From Gemmatimonadota bacterium (GTDB lineage Bacteria > Latescibacterota > UBA2968 > UBA8231): a DNA stretch of 10,420 nt. The stretch is from positions 1 to 10,420 of the forward strand of contig JAPOYQ010000207.1 of the NCBI GenBank assembly GCA_026706505.1, given 5' to 3'. Positions within the stretch are counted from its first letter, which is position 1, and each line of letters opens with the position of its first letter. The notes under the pieces are model-generated. The model ran no database searches. It saw only the letters and a list, made by a program, of their open reading frames with translations, and was not told the origin of the DNA. A program made the translations under genes and the position numbers. Shown one piece after another: positions 6,803-10,420 of this stretch.

Positions 6803-8302
6803 ATGAGCAGTACGTATGAAACCTTTGTAGAACGCCTCCACGGGCTGGCCGACATAAACCACGCGCAGGGGCTGATGAGCTGGGACCAAGAGACCTATAT
6901 GCCGCCGCGAGGTGCAGCCATGCGGGCTAGGGCGATGGGGACCTTGGCCGGTCTGTACCACGAACGGCTCACCGCACCGGAGCTAGTCGCGCTCGTAGCT
7001 GATCTCAAGGATGCCGATCTAACAGGCGATGCAGCCGTCAACGTCCGCGAAATCGACCGCCAGCAGAGCCGGTCGCTCAAGCTCCCCAAGGAGCTAGTCG
7101 TCGAGCTGAGCCAGACCGAGTCCTTGGGGCACGAGGCTTGGATCGAGGCGCGCAAAAAATCGGACTTCGCCCTCTTCCATCCCTGGCTGGAGAAAATAGT
7201 CGTGCTCAAAAAGGAGGTGGCCGAGCGGGTCGGGTACGAAGGCGCGATGTACAACGCGCTGCTCGACGAGTACGAGCCTTATGCGCGGGCCGAGGAAATC
7301 GCTCCAGTTTTTGCCCAGCTCAAAGAACAACTCGTACCGCTAGTCGAACAAATCACTGACACCGGGAAGTACCCGGCGCGGGGCGTACTCGACCAAGAAT
7401 ACCCCATCGAGCAACAGGAGCTTTTGGGACAACAGGTGTTAGCGGACATAGGCTTTGACATGCAGGCCGGACGGCTCGACTTGGCGGTGCATCCATTTTG
7501 CGCGGGCACGTCCCGCGACGACGTGCGGCTGACGACGCGCTACAGTGCCGATTGGCTGCCCGGCTCGCTTTTTGGCACCATCCACGAGGCCGGGCACGGA
7601 CTCTACGAACAGGGCCTGCCCGCCGATGCGATCGGCACCCCGGCCGGCGCGAGCGTCTCACTGGGCATCCACGAGTCGCAATCGCGGCTGTGGGAGAACA
7701 TGGTCGGCCGCAGCAAAGCCTTCTGGACTCATTACCTACCCAAGCTGCGATCACTTTTTCCCCAGCAGCTCAGTGCGGTTGATTTGGACGCTTTTTACGC
7801 GGCAGTCAATCAAGTCGAGCCGTCGCTGATCCGGGTCGAGGCCGACGAGGTGACGTACAACCTCCACATCCTGCTGCGCTTTGAACTGGAGTGCGATCTA
7901 ATCGAAGGGCGGGTTGCCGTGGCGGAGTTGCCCGAGGTGTGGAACGAGCGGATGGAGCAATACTTGGGCATCCGTCCGCCCAACGACGCCCTCGGCGTGC
8001 TCCAAGACACGCACTGGTCCTGCGGCCTACTGGGCTATTTCCCAACCTACACACTGGGCAATCTGTACGCAGCCCAATTTTTTCACCAAGCCCACCAAGA
8101 CTTGCCCGATCTCGAAGCACAGATCGCGCAGGGCGAACTCGGGCCGCTCAAGACTTGGCTCAACGAAAAAATCCACGCCCGCGGCGCGCGGGCGACGGCC
8201 AGTGAATTGGTCGAGGAGGTGACAGGCGAGAAGCTGAGTGCCGATTACTTCATCGACTACTTGTGGGAAAAGTTCGGAGCGCTCTACGGCCTCAGCCGAT
8301 GA
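6803..8302 (+). CDS. M32-family metallocarboxypeptidase (Taq carboxypeptidase type)
   Basis: Zinc-dependent carboxypeptidase that removes C-terminal residues one at a time from peptides with broad specificity; expected to be cytosolic since no signal peptide is seen. The 499-residue length is standard for the family. All diagnostic M32 motifs are present in order: HPF (230-232), the zinc site HEAGH (261-265) with catalytic Glu262, HESQSR (290-295) with the third ligand Glu291, IRVEADEVTYNLH (343-355) and GYFPTY (411-416). The N-terminal half is helical, as in Taq carboxypeptidase. The ATG at 6803 follows the purine-rich AAGGAAAGG (6787-6795) with seven bases between. Upstream it is divergent from the enolase-superfamily gene. 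Its last 11 bases overlap the end of the dipeptidase gene on the other strand. With the dipeptidase and the amino-acid-binding protein it may form a peptide-utilisation cluster, although they are not in one operon. Confidence 0.97.
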   Translation: MSSTYETFVERLHGLADINHAQGLMSWDQETYMPPRGAAMRARAMGTLAGLYHERLTAPELVALVADLKDADLTGDAAVNVREIDRQQSRSLKLPKELVVELSQTESLGHEAWIEARKKSDFALFHPWLEKIVVLKKEVAERVGYEGAMYNALLDEYEPYARAEEIAPVFAQLKEQLVPLVEQITDTGKYPARGVLDQEYPIEQQELLGQQVLADIGFDMQAGRLDLAVHPFCAGTSRDDVRLTTRYSADWLPGSLFGTIHEAGHGLYEQGLPADAIGTPAGASVSLGIHESQSRLWENMVGRSKAFWTHYLPKLRSLFPQQLSAVDLDAFYAAVNQVEPSLIRVEADEVTYNLHILLRFELECDLIEGRVAVAELPEVWNERMEQYLGIRPPNDALGVLQDTHWSCGLLGYFPTYTLGNLYAAQFFHQAHQDLPDLEAQIAQGELGPLKTWLNEKIHARGARATASELVEEVTGEKLSADYFIDYLWEKFGALYGLSR

Positions 8303-9320
8303 CCTGTTGCAAGAACCGCAGTTGGTTCGCGCCGAGGATCTTGCGGACATCGGCTTCCGCATAGCCGCGTTTGGCCAATCCCACCGCAATGTCTGGGAGG
8401 CAGGTCGCGTCTTCCAACAGCAGGCCGCCGCCGTCAAAATCCGACCCCAAGCCGACGTGGTCGATGCCAGCGACAGCGACCGCGTGTTCAATGTGATCGA
8501 GCAAGCCGTCGAAGGTGGGGTTGTGCGCGTCGATAAAGTCCGGGACAAACGTGATGGCCACGACCCCGCCCTTCTCGGCGAGCGCGCGCAGTTGATCGTC
8601 GCGGAGGTTGCGCGGGTGATCGCAGAGGGCGCGGCAGCAGCTATGGGTGGCCATAAAGGGAGCCTGGGCCGCTTGGACCACGTCCCAAAAACCCGGCTCG
8701 TTGAGATGGGACACATCGACGACCACGCCCAATTCGTTCATCTGCTCCAGTAGCTGGCGGCCAAAGCCGGTCAAGCCACCTCCTCCTGCGACCTCGCAGC
8801 CATCTCCGGCCCAAGAGCGGGTGCTGTGGGTGAGGGTCATGGCGCGGACGCCCAACTGGTAGAGCAGCGGTAGGATGTGAGGGCTTTTCTCCAGTGCATC
8901 GCTGTTTTCTACTGCCAGTACGGCCGCTAGGCGACCCTCGGCACAGACGCGCTCAATGTCAGCCGCGCAGCGCGCCACGGCAATGCCCTCGCTGTGCTCT
9001 TCCACTTCTTGCAAAAAATGGCCCAAGGCATCCATGCAGTAGAGCAAGTGGTTGCCCCACGGGCGGGTGCAATCAACGGCGAAAAACGCCGCGTCTAGCC
9101 CGCCCTCGCGTGCCTTGGGCAAGTCGAGCTGAACGCCATCGCCCGGCGGCTGGTACTGGCGCAAATAAGCGACAGCCCCATCGCGCTGGTGAAAGTCAGC
9201 GCGCTGTGCGCCGTCGATGGACATACCCCGACGGATCAGGGCGACGATACTATCGTTGTGCGAATCGATGACCAAGGAGTCTTGGTGCAAGCGGCGGGCA
9301 GTCTGTTCGTCCATTGGCAT
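8292..9320 (-). CDS. Membrane dipeptidase-family (M19) peptidase
   Basis: 342-residue member of peptidase family M19 (renal dipeptidase fold), binuclear zinc TIM-barrel enzymes that hydrolyse dipeptides, often with D-residue tolerance at the C-terminal side. Expected metal residues can be seen: His21 and Asp23 (DSHND), Glu138 (AVENSD, where most members have EG), His205 (DVSH) and His226 (THS). Substrate-side residues are Arg237 (HPRNL) and Asp294 (GLGSDFDG). The C-terminal KILGANQLRFL matches the family ending. No signal peptide or anchor is visible, so it is probably cytoplasmic. The ATG at 9320 is preferred: GGTGA in a GGGGTGA context sits eight bases upstream (9329-9335). A GTG at 9332 would lie inside that ribosome site, and an ATG at 9314 would be too distant. 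It follows the substrate-binding protein gene by 68 bases on the same strand and may be cotranscribed with it. Confidence 0.95.
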   Translation of the reverse strand: MPMDEQTARRLHQDSLVIDSHNDSIVALIRRGMSIDGAQRADFHQRDGAVAYLRQYQPPGDGVQLDLPKAREGGLDAAFFAVDCTRPWGNHLLYCMDALGHFLQEVEEHSEGIAVARCAADIERVCAEGRLAAVLAVENSDALEKSPHILPLLYQLGVRAMTLTHSTRSWAGDGCEVAGGGGLTGFGRQLLEQMNELGVVVDVSHLNEPGFWDVVQAAQAPFMATHSCCRALCDHPRNLRDDQLRALAEKGGVVAITFVPDFIDAHNPTFDGLLDHIEHAVAVAGIDHVGLGSDFDGGGLLLEDATCLPDIAVGLAKRGYAEADVRKILGANQLRFLQQVIG

Positions 9321-9328
9321 TATTGCGT

Positions 9329-9335
9329 TCACCCC
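9329..9335 (-). promoter_or_regulatory. Shine-Dalgarno GGGGTGA of the dipeptidase gene
   Basis: On the minus strand GGGGTGA ends eight bases before the ATG at 9320; GGTGA pairs fully with the 16S rRNA tail. Its position excludes the GTG at 9332 and favours the ATG at 9320. Confidence 0.6.
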
Positions 9336-9352
9336 TTATTCAGCGTCTCCAA

Positions 9353-9366
9353 CCTACAGCGGTAGG
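9353..9366. repeat. Short hairpin between the binding-protein and dipeptidase genes
   Basis: CCTAC (9353-9357) and GTAGG (9362-9366) can pair as a five-base stem with a four-base loop. It lies in the 68-base gap after the binding-protein stop (minus strand). No U-run follows on either strand, so it is not a typical intrinsic terminator. It could stabilise an mRNA end or be chance. Confidence 0.25.
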
Positions 9367-9388
9367 AGGTCGTTTCCATTTCTGCGGA

Positions 9389-10420
9389 TTACTCGAAGGC
9401 CTGAAACTCGCCGTTTTCGACAATCAGCATGACTGGGTCATAAACCGTATCCCCAATGTCGTTAAAAGAGAACTTACCCAAAACGGTGTCAAAGTCTGAG
9501 AGGCTTGCCATGGCGTCGCGAATTGCGGTTGAATCGGTAGATTGGGCGTTGGCAATCGCCTCTGCCAGAATATATACGGAGGAATACGACTGCGCCGCAT
9601 AGATGCTCGGTTCGACACCGTATTTTGCACTGTAATTCTGAACGAAGGCTTGATTTCCCGGTGTATCAGCCGTGCTGATCCAGCTAGCAGAAGTTATCAG
9701 ACCCTCGGCCGCAGCGCCTGCGGTTCGCACTTCGTCTATACCCACTTGGGCAACAATAAAGGGAATCGAGTAGGGAATGCCGAGCTCGCGAGCTTGAATC
9801 AGAATGTTAGGCATGTCTGTTGGTAAAGCGGAGATAAAGATGGCGTCAGGATTTAACGCCATTATCCGAGTCAACAGGAGAGAAAAGTCGCTATCACCAC
9901 TTTGGAAAATTTCTCTAGTCATAATTTCAACACCGCTCTCTGTGAGGGCTTCCCTCCACACCTTGTCGCTACTCCGGGCGACGAGCTCGACGCTGTCAAC
10001 TATGGTAGCCACTCGTTGATAGCCGAGTTTTGCATGAGTTACCTTGACGCTATTTGGGATAATCACATCTGCGGTGAGACTAGCGCGAAAAATAAAATCG
10101 CCAATTGCACTCAGGCCAGAAGCACCAGAAGTCGGGCTAAGTGCCACAACTCCATTCTGTTGTGCGATTGGAAATGCCTCTTCGCCTGCACTTGAACTAG
10201 CGGGCCCGAGGATAGCGGATACGCCGTCTTGATGGATCAGTTTATTGAAGGCTTCAACGGCACCCTCAACGGTGGCCTGATCGTCTTCAATGATGAATTC
10301 AATTCTCACATCGCTGAGTTGTGAGTTGTTAATCTCTTCGAGAGCCAACTCAATGCCTTGGCTCATCCGCAAGCCCAACGCAGCGAGCTTCCCTGTAATA
10401 GGCAAGACGCCGCCGATGGG
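9389..10420 (-). CDS. ABC transporter substrate-binding protein, branched-chain amino acid (LivJ-like) type, 5'-truncated
   Basis: Periplasmic-binding-protein type I fold, the receptor of a hydrophobic/branched-chain amino acid or amide ABC importer. The frame is open to the window edge, so the signal peptide and start are missing; 343 residues remain. The first visible residues (PIGGVLPITGKLAALG) match the family's opening strand after the signal peptide, so perhaps 25-40 residues are lost. LGPASSSAGEEAFPIAQQNG followed by SPTSG is the ligand-binding loop region of lobe 1. The hinge and lobe 2 follow, with YAAQSYSSVYILAEAI and a short C-terminal FDTVLGKFSFNDIGD segment typical of LivJ/LivK relatives. 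The gene is visibly poorer in GC (43-53 percent in sampled 60-base lines) than the others. The ligand cannot be deduced; permease and ATPase genes, if linked, would lie beyond the right edge. Placement before a dipeptidase suggests amino acid or peptide uptake. Confidence 0.93.
   Translation of the reverse strand, partial: PIGGVLPITGKLAALGLRMSQGIELALEEINNSQLSDVRIEFIIEDDQATVEGAVEAFNKLIHQDGVSAILGPASSSAGEEAFPIAQQNGVVALSPTSGASGLSAIGDFIFRASLTADVIIPNSVKVTHAKLGYQRVATIVDSVELVARSSDKVWREALTESGVEIMTREIFQSGDSDFSLLLTRIMALNPDAIFISALPTDMPNILIQARELGIPYSIPFIVAQVGIDEVRTAGAAAEGLITSASWISTADTPGNQAFVQNYSAKYGVEPSIYAAQSYSSVYILAEAIANAQSTDSTAIRDAMASLSDFDTVLGKFSFNDIGDTVYDPVMLIVENGEFQAFE

Noticed and set aside
9353..9366. 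Intrinsic terminator after the substrate-binding protein gene
   Set aside because: The stem is only five base pairs and no U-run follows on either strand.

Overview
The window is a gene-dense bacterial stretch with seven protein-coding genes, two of them cut by the window edges. Most genes are GC-rich (roughly 60 percent by eye). It has Shine-Dalgarno (SD) starts and no introns, RNA genes, insertion sequences or CRISPR. The lineage cannot be fixed from the sequence. The mix of an enolase-superfamily enzyme, an IolE-like TIM-barrel isomerase, a Thermotoga-type glucan phosphorylase, an M32 carboxypeptidase and an M19 dipeptidase is reminiscent of environmental heterotrophs such as Latescibacterota, Poribacteria or Planctomycetes. 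That is an impression, not a result.

Layout from left to right. Positions 2-898 (+) hold the C-terminal catalytic core of a divergent seryl-tRNA synthetase, joined by a TAATG stop/start overlap to folD (898-1782, +). folD converges on an alpha-glucan phosphorylase (1795-4350, -) with only 12 bp between the stop codons. A 109-bp divergent promoter region (4351-4459) separates the phosphorylase from a sugar-phosphate isomerase/epimerase-like TIM barrel (4460-5470, +). Its stop codon shares four bases with that of an enolase-superfamily (mandelate racemase-like) protein (5467-6696, -). A second divergent intergenic region (6697-6802) leads to an M32 carboxypeptidase (6803-8302, +), whose 3' end overlaps by 11 bp an M19 membrane-dipeptidase-family gene (8292-9320, -). 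Upstream of that on the minus strand lies a noticeably AT-richer, 5'-truncated ABC amino-acid-type substrate-binding protein (9389-10420, -).

Functionally the genes fall into four small groups: translation and one-carbon metabolism (serS-folD); storage-glucan breakdown (glgP); a probable sugar or sugar-acid catabolic pair (TIM barrel plus enolase superfamily); and peptide or amino-acid turnover (M32 peptidase, M19 dipeptidase, amino-acid-binding protein). The right-hand groups look like a nutrient-scavenging region. No noncoding stretch exceeds 110 bp. I found no convincing new multi-gene system. The points most worth a second look are the altered serine pocket of the synthetase, an enolase-superfamily protein that seems to lack the usual catalytic His, a tandemly duplicated Shine-Dalgarno site with overlapping divergent -35 boxes, and three convergent junctions with no room for terminators.
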